Shown one piece after another: positions 1-9,272 of a DNA stretch of 64,000 nucleotides. A program made the position numbers and the translations under genes. Positions within the stretch are counted from its first letter, which is position 1. Every line of letters begins with the position of its first letter. Location: NCBI GenBank assembly GCA_039621445.1, contig CP154955.1, positions 51,179,384 to 51,243,383 on the forward strand, in the 5' to 3' direction. A model generated the notes under the pieces. That model was not told where the DNA came from. It worked only from the letters and a program-made list of their open reading frames with translations, and made no database searches. This DNA comes from Euglena gracilis (Eukaryota; Euglenida; Euglenophyceae; Euglenales).

Positions 1-1996
1 GGATTATTGATAGGGAGGGGTTCGCCTCTAGGCGGATCAATGTAAGTGGGGTGGCGTGTACGTTCACGCGTGTCATCCAGTATTTTCTGGACGCGTGCAC
101 GCTCAGCAGCTTCGTGCTCGATTTCTGCCCTATGGGCTCTCTGGGCCAATTCAGCCTGTTCGAGCTGCTGCTGTGTGGGTTCAGGAACAGGCAGTACCTC
201 GGTGGTGGCCTGTTGGCTTGGAGGTACCGGTGTTTCCTGAGATGTCGGCGCCATTGGCGCTGCTACCGGCAATGGCGCCGTTGGCGCTGCTGGAGCTGCC
301 GGCGCTGCTGCTTTTGCTGGCACCGGCCGGGTTTGCGCCATTGGTGCTGGCTTAGCCGGCGCGGCATACGGTACGGGCACGGGAGGGGGTGCGGCCTGTT
401 GGCCACCCGGCGCCCGTCGTTGCTGTGCTGGGGTAGCCTGTCTGGCTGGGGCTGGGGCAGGGGCCGGGGGTTTCGGTCTCCCTATTGGGGATGAAGATTC
501 TGGCCTGCCCCGTTTACTACCTAGGTCTGCTGGCCTGTACGGCTGTGACGCATATCTGCGTTCTGCAGACCGTGGGCCCTGAAGTTGCTCTAGGGACTGG
601 TAGTACTGGATGGCCTGCTGAGGTGATGTGAAGCGAGGTGCTGGGAGAGGTTCAGGTGCCGTTGGCACATCCTCTTCCACGGCCATTCGGCCTTCTGCCT
701 CGGCTTGCTCCACATCCTCAGCCCAGGATCCAGGTTCCTGAACCACCGACATATCCCGTTGTACGGGTAACTGACTTCCAGCTTCCAGATGAGCTGGGTA
801 AGGAAATGGTGGCTGTGCTGTTGACGGTTGCGTCATTGGCTCCGCCGCATATTGCGTTGGTGGTTCCCGATATTCGGGGGGTGGTGGTCTCGGCATACGA
901 GTTGGGGACTGTGCATCGCGAAAAATTCGTGATGGCTGCACCGTTGGTGCTGGGATGTCTCCCATCTCGCTTTCCTCCACTGGGGGGCTATGCTCCCGCA
1001 TGTATTCGGTGAATGCACCTGCATGATAGCGTATCCGCGGGATAGGCGGTACTGGAATACCCAGTGTACGCATGCTGACCTCAGGGGGATATTCCCCGGG
1101 CATGAAGTACACTTTTCCTGTCATCAAAGTCTGGCCGCATGCGCACCATTGTGCAATGGGCCTATTGGCCAGGCCCAGAATTTGACGACAGTGGGTATCC
1201 CACAGCACCTGTAGAGATGGGTCTACTCTCTCTAGGTTGCTGGCCCGCAAGGCCGTTCGCAGAGTCTTCTCTGCGAGATTCACCAATTCTGCGGTGAAGG
1301 CGGGGTATGGCACCGTTGGTGCTGCCTGTGGCGTCTCATGTGCCACAGGGATCGCGTAAGCGGATATACTACTGCTGCTAGCTGCGGTTTGGGCAGCGGG
1401 TTCCCGGACGGGATAAGCAGCAGGTTGGGGCATCGCCTGTACGGCGTGTACTTGATGTGGGGTACCCTGTACGGGTTGAGATTGGGGTTGGGATTGGGGT
1501 TGCTGAGATGTAACATACTGTGGGGTATACAGGATGGGAGGTGAGGGGCCAGGCATGGCGTAATGCGCCTGCTCCATTGGAGGTGCCTGTCCCTGCCTCG
1601 CATACTGTTGTTGTTCCATTGGAACTTGGTGTACCTGCTGGGGTTGTGACTGTTCCATTGGAACTTGATATGCCTGTTGAGGCTGTGCCGCATATGCAGC
1701 TCCCATTGGCACAGAAGCCGCATAAGCGACAGGTGGCGGTTGCGCCTGAGATGGGGGCGGCATTTGTGCCTGAGAGGGGGGCGGCATTTGTGCCTGAGAG
1801 GGGTATGGCATTTGTGCCTGAATCATTGAGGTGGGGGTGGCATTTGTGCCTGGGCCGCATAAGCGGCAGCAGGCGGTGGAGACACCGCATCAGCAGACGC
1901 CCCTTGGGCTGGGAGAGCCGCCGCATAGGCGTGTAGGGAGGGAGGGATGGCATACTGTATAGAGGGCGGACCGGGTCCGCGCCCTGGATCTTGCAT
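1..1996 (-). CDS. Pro/Gln/Ala-rich ORF downstream of pol, partial at left edge
   Basis: A long minus-strand frame has no stop from 1826 down to base 3 and continues past the window edge (at least 608 codons). I checked every triplet of this frame. A short N-terminal part (ATG at 1996) lies in another frame and ends in TGA at 1825-1823. The TGA overlaps an ATG (bases ATGA) that opens the long frame, so this is either one gene with a one-base indel or a stop/restart pair. The protein starts with several copies of a QAQMPPPS-like octapeptide and is mostly P, Q and A with VP-rich stretches. A middle block contains a Cys pair (CACGQ) and a conserved-looking IPVPPIPRIRY segment, and a charged helical segment (EHEAAERARVQK) sits near the edge. 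It follows the chromodomain by about 140 bases and has a splice acceptor just upstream. I do not recognise the family. An accessory third ORF of the retroelement in the env position is my reading; a host gene is the alternative. Confidence 0.65.
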
Positions 1997-2035
1997 TGGT
2001 CCGGGGACCAAAAGGCAAAAAGTAGCTTTGATGAG

Positions 2036-2060
2036 CTGTAGAAAAAGAAGAGAGAAATGA
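2036..2060 (-). other. candidate 3' splice acceptor before the downstream ORF
   Basis: On the minus strand a 20-base pyrimidine tract ends in CTACAG at 2041-2036, 40 bases upstream of the ATG at 1996. It would allow the downstream ORF to be made from a spliced message, as env-position ORFs of some retroelements are. No donor is assigned. Confidence 0.45.
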
Positions 2061-2138
2061 ATTGAGGTTGGGAGGAAAAACACGGAGAGGGGAGGAAAAG
2101 GCCTATAGGCCGATTTCAGAAATTATTCACAGAAATGT

Positions 2139-3245
2139 CTATGTTATTTCTTTTATTCCATAGCTTCCAGTCCTGTTGGACATAACCACAAAACTGGAGT
2201 CTGGCTCCCAGGTGTCCTCCTCTGGCCCATAGCCTTTCCACCTGACCTTCCAGTAGTGGACTCCTCGATCAATTTTGTGATCGAGAATTTTGTCCACCAC
2301 AAAATCATCCGTTTCGGGTAACTTGGAACGGGGCTTGAAATAAAGGCACGGTAGTGCTTTGCCATTAGGCGGGGAAAGATATGGCTTGAAATCATCCATG
2401 TGAACATCCTCGATCCCGTTGGGCAGTGCCACCCTATAGCGGCCACTGTTACCAACGCGTTCGAGTATTTCACAGGGTCCGAGCCAGAGGGGGTCAAGCT
2501 TGGAAGCTTGCATACGGATTCGGCTATTCCGAACCCATACGCGATCACCAGCACTATAGCCAGGTGATTTGAATTCTTGTAAAAATTTATTTCTCTTTTG
2601 AGAATGGATATCTGTAATGCGTTTCTGAACAGTAGTTCTGAGAGACTCTACCTCAGAGAACCATGTCTCACAGGTTACGCTACTTCGAGCTGGTCTCTCT
2701 GATGGTATATCACCAATTGCTGGGGGTTCTCGCCCAAAAACAATTTTGTATGGGGAGTGGGGTAAAACTAAACCCGGTAGGGTGTTTATATAAAAGAGGG
2801 ACCATGGCAAAACCTGGACCCAGGCCTGGCGCGAATCAGCCAGTGAAAGACGGAGCATATTTACAACAGCTTTCACTGCTGCCTCGGCGCGGCCATTGCC
2901 CTTCGGGCGATATATAATGGAAAAATGCTGTTCGATTCCCAGTAAACCACATAGGGTTGTGAAGAATCGAGAGGAGATCAAATGATCTTGATCACTGACA
3001 ATCTCATTCGGTAAGCCCATTAGGCATATGCACTTCTCCATAAATATCTGCGCTAAAATTTGCGCGGTCAACCCTGCCTTTTGGCATGGAATGGCTACTA
3101 TGTAACCACTCAGCCTACAGACGACAACAAAAACATAATCGTAAATTTTGCCGTCTGATCCTTTGCAAGGTTCTAATTCCAGAAAATCCATGCAGAGGGA
3201 CGTAAAAATGTCAGGGGGTACGGGGAAAAAATCAAGCGTACCGGG
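2139..3245 (-). pseudogene. Pol C-terminus: integrase catalytic core and chromodomain
   Basis: This frame encodes the DDE integrase core: the first Asp is in MDFLELEP, the second in SDQDHLISS, and the Glu in [13 protein letters not shown] beta-rich C-terminal segment follows (GDRVWVR, then [11 protein letters not shown]), with the GPY/F-like region of Ty3 integrases. A chromodomain closes the protein (core [12 protein letters not shown], then [18 protein letters not shown]), with the aromatic residues expected for binding a methylated histone tail. In the family this domain guides integration to marked chromatin. The frame joins the upstream RT/RNase H frame only through a shift at the G9-11 run at 3241-3251, so an indel in that run split the ORF. 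The stop is at 2139. Domain identity is certain; function of this copy is doubtful. Confidence 0.93.
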
Positions 3246-5035
3246 GGGGGGGTACCTCTGCGCGGTTTTACCGCTTGACAAATTTGGCACCGTTGCGAAA
3301 TTTGCAAGCAGCGCGAATGCAAATCGTTTTCTTTCAGGGTTGTACAGTACCTGCGACCCACCAAAGAAAGAAGTTTGGGGGCCCCAGGGTGACCTTGGTT
3401 GTGATAACACAAAAGTACTTCATCAACCAAGTCACGGGGTATACAATATTTATATCCCGCATCATCGCGGTAAACCAACCGTAAAGGGGAAAGGGAATAA
3501 TTATGTACAACCTCGCCATTGCGCAGTCTGTGCACTATCGTGCTATATACAGGGTCATGGGAATAATCCCATTCGCGAAAGAAGAGGGGGGAAGGAGATT
3601 CAGATCGCGTAATGCGACGGGGACCAGGTGTGCGGCCTCGCCGCCTTCTCCCCCGTATAGGAGAGACTGGCAACGAACGAAAAATCGATGAAACGGGAAA
3701 AGAATCCAACATATCGTCGGCTGCGTCATATCGACGTGCATATTCATCAGCCTCTTGGCTTCCATGAAAGGTGGCATCACCTTCATCCGGGTTACCGGGG
3801 TAATGCCAGGGTGCTCGACTGAGCGGGTCTGCTACTTTTTGTGTATGGCCAGGGGTATATACAACCACTAGGTTGAACTGGCTCAAAAATTCATGCCATC
3901 GGCATCTTCGGCCTACGGATGACATGGCTTTGTTCAGATCCTCGGTATACCAGTGTTGAAGACTCTCATGGTCAGTCAACACCAGTATTTGCACCAAGGA
4001 GCTGGCGACCCAGCTACGGAATTTTTGTAAAATAAGTACGATTGCGTACGTTTCCTTCTCACGGATACTCCATTTAACTTGGCCTTTGCCATCTTCACCT
4101 TGTAGCTTTCTGCTGAAGAATGCTACAGGGCGCAATTCGTTAGCCGCGTTATGCTGGCTTAGAACACCGCCTACAGCATAATCGCTGCTATCGACTTCTA
4201 GCACATAAGGCTTGTAGGGATCCGCGATGTCGAGTACGACATTTTCAAGCATTAGCTTTTTAATGCTCTCTAGAGCTTCACGCATATCTGCGTCCCATTT
4301 GACTTTGGTATTTTCGGGTGCGCGATTTTTGAGTTGCCTCGATAGAGGTACCGCGATTTTCGCGAAATCTTTCATGTAAATCGCGTAATATTGGGCTAAT
4401 CCCAAAAATCCTTTCAAATGGGTGATGGTCTTGATGACCTCAGGTGTCCATTTCTTAATGGCCTCTAGTTTGCTAGGCGCCGCTCGGCGTTGGCCATTAT
4501 TGAGAATGTGACCGCAAAACTTTATCGTTTCGCGAAATAAGTGCATTTTGGCACCTTTGACAAAGAGTCTGTGTTTGAGAAATGCGGCTAATACCGCGCG
4601 AACATCACGATAGTGAATGTCGAGAATATTCTCGTGTGTATTCGCTGAAGGAGGGGGGGTACCAACCAAAACATCATCAATGTATACCAGCGCAAACGGT
4701 AAATCCCGTAAGACCCATTGGATCATGCGCTGAAACATTGCTGGTCCATTCTTAACACCCATTGGTAAAACCGTCCATTGGTAAACACCTTTGGATGTTA
4801 CAAAAGCCGTATAGGCTTGCGAATCGGGATCCAGATGCATTTGGTGGAAACCATCCTCCAGGTCGAAAATTGACCACAAGCGGTTATCCGCTTGTTTTGT
4901 GATAAGGTCCTCTATTAGAGGTAACGGGAATGGGTCATCCTTAGTCTGTGAGTTTAAGTACCGATAATCCAGTACCAGCCTCCACTTTTTCTGACCTGAT
5001 GGGTCTGGGGGCTTAGGAACCACAAAGCTTGGGAG
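3246..5035 (-). pseudogene. Pol middle: reverse transcriptase, RNase H, integrase zinc finger
   Basis: The RT palm carries the catalytic YIDD box (residues 120-123 of this frame, in FALVYIDDVLVG), the FDLEDGFHQ motif and the VLPMGVKNGP block. RNase H follows with its acidic residues in LEVDSSDYAV, REKETYAI, LTDHESLQHW and the late VADPLSR. The end is the HHCC zinc finger of integrase ([10 protein letters not shown] then CQICQAVK). The frame starts within the fingers domain: the preceding 25 codons (IERKWVIPSKSEW) are in another frame, joined by a one-base loss near 5036. It breaks again at the G-run at 3241-3251. All catalytic residues that I can see are present, so damage is limited to frame. 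Confidence 0.93.
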
Positions 5036-6165
5036 GTCCATTCACTCTTGGAAGGGATGACCCACTTCCGCTCTATGCGCTTTTCAATCATTTCATTGAG
5101 AGCTATCTCTCATTCTCCGGAACAACGGAAAAATTTCCGGTGCATTGGCTTTGCGCCTTCCTTAAGCTCTATCTTACAAACTCCAAAAGGTCCGCGAATA
5201 GCGGGATCTATATCGCAAGCGTAAACAGGATTTTCCAAAACACCAGAAAATTCGCGACTGATGCGCGTACAGAATTCTGCTGATTTTGGATGCTGTCCTG
5301 CACTTTCAATGACAGCGGAAACCTGTTTATGGGTCATATCGACCATAGGGGGTTCCGAACGGTGATGCCTATCGGCATTATGGACAAAAGCCGTATCGGC
5401 TCCCACATAGTCGGTATGATCCAACACACTAACATTCAGGGGTGGAGATTGAGAAACATGAAAAGCATCAAAGAAACAAACACGGAAAATGATTTCTTGA
5501 AAAGGTGGTAATACCACTCCACGGAAATCCTCGAATAGAGGAACATCGTTTGGTAGGTCCCACCAATAAAATGTGACATAAGTCAAATTTTGAAACCATT
5601 CCGCTTCGGGATTCACAGGAACAAGTAATGCGCCTCGCGCTTGATCCTGGAAAATTTTATCTACAACAAGCGGGATAAGTTTCAGGGGGGGATGCATCCA
5701 TAGGATAGTGTCTCCCCAAAACTTATCAAAAGCGTTAGAATGTTGCGACCAATGTCGCGGTAATCGCGAATGCGCGTTGGAGGAGAATGCATCAATTTCC
5801 AAGGTCAAATCAAAAGAATCCGCCATATCGGCGATTTTTGAAAACCAATGTTTCAAAATTCGATATTGACCAAATTGAAAAGCATTCCAGGTATCCTTGG
5901 TGTACTTGGAGATCTGCTCAACATCCTGAAGGGGGGGAACACGCTGTAACACAAAACAACAAAATTGTGAATCATCCACATACATGTCCATAGGACTCAA
6001 TCCAGGTGGGGCATGGGTGGGTTGGGCATATACCCAAACATCGGTGATGCGCGATAGCGCGGAATGCGCGATATGCGCGGGAATTCGCACTATGTGCGGC
6101 AAGCGCGATATGCGCGGAATTCGCACTATGTGCGGGAAGCGCGATATGCGCGGGGGTGTTGGAGA
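5036..6165 (-). pseudogene. Pol: DIRS/Dam-like module and start of RT
   Basis: The last part (ending at 5110) is the RT N-terminus: IRGPFGVCKIELKEGAKP then MHRKFF, which aligns with the usual IEL-pGakPv-rkpyR entry of Ty3 RT. A TGA at about 5110 then interrupts the frame before IERKWVIPSKSEW. Upstream, residues 123-200 (5581-5814) read LTLEIDAFSSNAHSRLPRHW, a D in FDKFWGD, WMHPPLKLIPLVVDKI, QDQARGALLVPV and EAEWF. That order (vDaFas-N-lPr-w, D, PP--LI--v--Ki--d-A---LV-P, -WF) is the pattern known from the RNase H tail/Dam-like part of DIRS elements. In the DPPY/NPPY-type site the motif is HPPL, so methyltransferase activity is unlikely. Its position between protease and RT is unusual for a chromovirus. 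The identification rests on motif order only. Confidence 0.65.
6066..6155. repeat. 36-base tandem repeat inside pol
   Basis: Two and a half copies of a unit containing GCGCGATATGCGCGG and CGCACTATGTGCGG. Each unit contains two small hairpins. In the protease frame it encodes an Ala/His/Ser-rich spacer (PAHSANSAHIAL). Confidence 0.85.
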
Positions 6166-7486
6166 GCGCCATAGGCGCATAGGGAGCGCTATGCGCGAAT
6201 CCGAAGAGGGAGGCTATGCCTTTGCACTGTAGTGCTCGATTCACCTTCGCGAATTGCGAAAAACTGCCAAGTGGATTTGTGAGCTGTGCATAATTACCAA
6301 GTGTGCTGATGGGTGTATCACCCATGGTATCAAGGCTGTGTACCTTTTGGTTATCTATTAAATCCGTACCAAGTGTATAGGTACCACTACCAGGTGTAGG
6401 AGGGGAAAAATTCCCGGTTGCGGGATCCAATCGGATTAGTTTGGAAGTTTCAACTAGACATCCACAATCAAAATCATGGTAAGCGGAAATTCTCCGACAG
6501 TGAGCGCGTTGGGAGGAGTGGTGGTGCATGTGGTGCGCGTTTGTGTGGGTGTCAGTGCATAAGTTGGTGTCGGTTGGGGTAGCTGCTGGGGGGTGTACAG
6601 GGGTGTCTGAACTCGACACACCTGGTGGAAAACGTAAAAGTTGTGCAGCTGGGCGGCTACTCGACACCGAAATTTCTTCAGGCCTTTGGGCTTTCGCCTG
6701 GGAACCCAGCGAAACGTGCGGGGTTAAGCTACTGGCTTTCCCTACCGCATGGGAAACGAGCGGTAAAAGTGCGGTGGGTAGGGGGGCAGCTTTCTCTTTA
6801 CCCCTAGGGTAGGAAACGGTGTTTTCGGTTGTGGAAAACGTTGTGGAAATGCGGGGGGACATCCTGGGGGATGTCACGGGGAACAAGTTCGGGGGTGTGG
6901 TGTGTGTGCGGGGGGTAGTGCGCAAACCGTGCGAAGGACAATCCACCACCAATCGGTGTTGCCGGAGGAACGGAAAACCGAGTATGACATCTGACCCGGC
7001 GATATTCGCCTCGAATGCCCAAGTACCCAGAAAATTTTGGAATTGTGGGGGGTGTGTGTGGTGCTTCGGGATAATGGGGAGGACTATGTCCAAAATGCAT
7101 CCCAAGTCACCACCGCACATGGGGCTGTTGTCAGCGGTCATAATTTTGATGGGATTCTTGGCATGAACCAAGAGGGGGGTGGGTATAAGTCCTTTGCGGA
7201 AAAGAAGGGGGATTCGACACCCTGTGTCGACTAAAATTTTGGCTTGTGCACAGAAATTTTGAGTTTTGATTTTCGCTTGGACCAAAAGTTCCATGGGGGG
7301 TACGCAAAGCGAAGGGTCGGGTGTAAAATTGTTGTTGCGCCAACTGTTCCATGACCCTTGGCTTACTTTGCTCAACATTCCAAGCAAAAATTTGGCGCGG
7401 GGAGTGGGGGACCCGAAAATTTTCCGGGTACCGACCAAAAAGACCGATGGGCAGGGGGGGCAGGGGTGATCAGTTCCTACCTCCAT
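6160..7486 (-). pseudogene. Retropepsin-like aspartic protease with long linker
   Basis: The active-site motif is ILVDTGCRIPLLF (DTG at about 6 kb + 1.2), followed by KIMTADNSP for the flap and GSDVILGFPFLRQHRLVVD, the ILG-type second motif expected for a homodimeric retroelement protease. In the family it cuts the Gag-Pol polyprotein. The rest of the frame, about 300 residues, is a low-complexity linker rich in Pro, Thr, Ser and His. It ends in the 36-base repeat area, where the reading frame passes to the DIRS/Dam-like segment by a shift near 6060-6160. The segment follows Gag by 46 bases in a different frame, so Pol expression would need a frameshift or the frame has been lost by mutation. 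Confidence 0.8.
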
Positions 7487-7531
7487 CTGTTCATCAGCCC
7501 AGAGGTCCGTGCCCTCAGACCTCGGGCTCCC

Positions 7532-9178
7532 CTACTCCATATCGGAGTCGGCCTTTTGGCCTATGGTGGACTTCCTAGAATAAATTGCGCGTATCGCGCG
7601 AATGGCATTCCTGTCTTCCACCAACTCATCCTCGGTGCTCTCATCCCCCTCCCTGCCCGAAGCCAGGTCTTTTTCCTCGATAGAGGATATTTTGAAACCA
7701 ACCCGCTGCCTATTGGCAGAACCGCGATTGGAATCGCGACGACCATGGCTAGGGCGGGGAGAGCGGGAACGGGGGCACTTGGATGAATGGTGGTCTTTAG
7801 ACCCACAAAGGGAACAACGGGTTCGCGATTGCGATTGCCTTTTGGCATCATGGCGACGCGGGGAGCGGTTATCCGCTCGACCGCGGTCGGATCGCGAAGA
7901 GGATGACCCACTTCGCGACCGAGATCGCGAAGAATCGCGATTGGCATCCCGATTGCGGGTAGGGGGGCGGGGGGACCGACCTCGCGGTCCGCTATTGCGG
8001 TGGGGTGAACGGGAACGCGGTCTTCCATCACCCGATCGGTATCCCGACCGCTGCGAATGCGCAGATCGTGAGGAACGCGAACTCCAGGAAGAGAGGGATC
8101 CTCGGGGGCTCTTACTGCGCTTTCGCGCTTGGGGGTTCGGACATTCGCGAGACATATGTCCCGGTTGATTACACAAAAAGCACACTTTGTCCGAAACTTG
8201 GTCAGAAGAGCGCGAATAGCGCGGTTTGGATTCCCGTGTCGGGGATTTGGGGTTTGAGCGCGGATAGCCCGTTTTGGAATCACTCGATGGTAATTTTGGT
8301 GTTTTTGGGGGGGTAGTCCTTTGGACTGCATGGACTGAACCGGTGGGTACACCCGCGATAGGGTGGTGGTGATATGCCGATTCAATCTGTCCCAGAAGTT
8401 GTGATAACTTCATTTGTTTGGAAATATAATTCCATCTCTCATCGAGAGTCAAAATGTGTCCCGCGAGTTCCTCGCGGTGAATTTCCTTGATGAGTTTGGG
8501 GATGTAGCGCAGTAATACCGCATCAAATTGTTCTTTGATTTGCTTTTCCCCTAACTCATCAACCTCGGCTGCTAATGCAAGCCACTTGGAGTACCACAAG
8601 TCTATCGACTTCCATTTGCGGTCCGGGGGGGTGAATTGGCGCCATTTGTTTTCCAGACTGATTCTGGAAACCAAACTGGAGCATGAAGAAGCATATTGCT
8701 CAACCAATTCTTCAAAAGAAATGCGCCTGCCAATGACCAATTGTCTGGCGCGTTCTTTTTCATCCCTGGGGAGGCAATCGATGAATTCCATCTTGATTAC
8801 CTCGGGCGTGTCATCTTGGGTGGGTCCCTTCAAATCCCAATAATATTCCCAATCGCGGAAAAATTGTTTCCACGTGGTGGGGTCACCGTCCCATTGGGGC
8901 TTCACCTTGTTCGCTATCGCGATGGTGCCTTTGAAATCTTTCTGAGAAACCCGTGGCCCTTCGGTGGTATTCCAGGGGCGTGGGCCCGGGCGCGAAATCG
9001 CACCATGTGCAGGTACTCCGGTGGTTGCACCAAGGGTATTGTTCGGGTTATTCTGCGATTGCGCATGGAACATACCACTTAGTGTACCATAGGTACCATG
9101 CAAATTAGGGGAATCGCGATTGCGCGAATGGTGATGCGGTTGCGCATGTGGGGGTGAGGTATCACATGGTTGCACCAT
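7532..9178 (-). CDS. Gag-like protein with two CCHC zinc knuckles and SR-rich tail
   Basis: This is a 548-codon intact ORF. The N-terminal part (about residues 90-270) is the capsid-like Gag region, with WDGDPTTWKQFFRDWEYYW and a helical FIDCLPRDEKERARQLV stretch typical of Ty3-type Gag (retrotrans_gag). Two zinc knuckles follow, CFLCNQPGHMSRECP and CSLCGSKDHHSSKC, both C-X2-C-X4-H-X4-C, separated by more than 100 residues of Arg/Ser dipeptides and followed by another basic stretch. In the family it forms the particle and binds the RNA. The open frame continues upstream of the ATG at 9178 for about 16 codons to a TAG near 9226, so an N-terminal extension is possible. The SR-rich tail resembles splicing-factor RS domains in composition; that is an observation, not a function. 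Confidence 0.88.
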   Translation of the reverse strand: MVQPCDTSPPHAQPHHHSRNRDSPNLHGTYGTLSGMFHAQSQNNPNNTLGATTGVPAHGAISRPGPRPWNTTEGPRVSQKDFKGTIAIANKVKPQWDGDPTTWKQFFRDWEYYWDLKGPTQDDTPEVIKMEFIDCLPRDEKERARQLVIGRRISFEELVEQYASSCSSLVSRISLENKWRQFTPPDRKWKSIDLWYSKWLALAAEVDELGEKQIKEQFDAVLLRYIPKLIKEIHREELAGHILTLDERWNYISKQMKLSQLLGQIESAYHHHPIAGVPTGSVHAVQRTTPPKTPKLPSSDSKTGYPRSNPKSPTRESKPRYSRSSDQVSDKVCFLCNQPGHMSRECPNPQARKRSKSPRGSLSSWSSRSSRSAHSQRSGYRSGDGRPRSRSPHRNSGPRGRSPRPPTRNRDANRDSSRSRSRSGSSSSRSDRGRADNRSPRRHDAKRQSQSRTRCSLCGSKDHHSSKCPRSRSPRPSHGRRDSNRGSANRQRVGFKISSIEEKDLASGREGDESTEDELVEDRNAIRAIRAIYSRKSTIGQKADSDME

Positions 9179-9272
9179 TGGTGCTACTAAGCGAATTTGG
9201 GAGGTGTGACCAATACCCGGTGTGGGGTGCGTATCATACCACTAATAAGTTCGGATTCCCGAATCTGTTGAT

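Noticed and set aside
1378-1953. Ser/Thr/Gly-rich minus-strand frame overlapping the left ORF
   Set aside because: It is a shadow of the longer frame, which stays open for over 600 codons across the whole interval.
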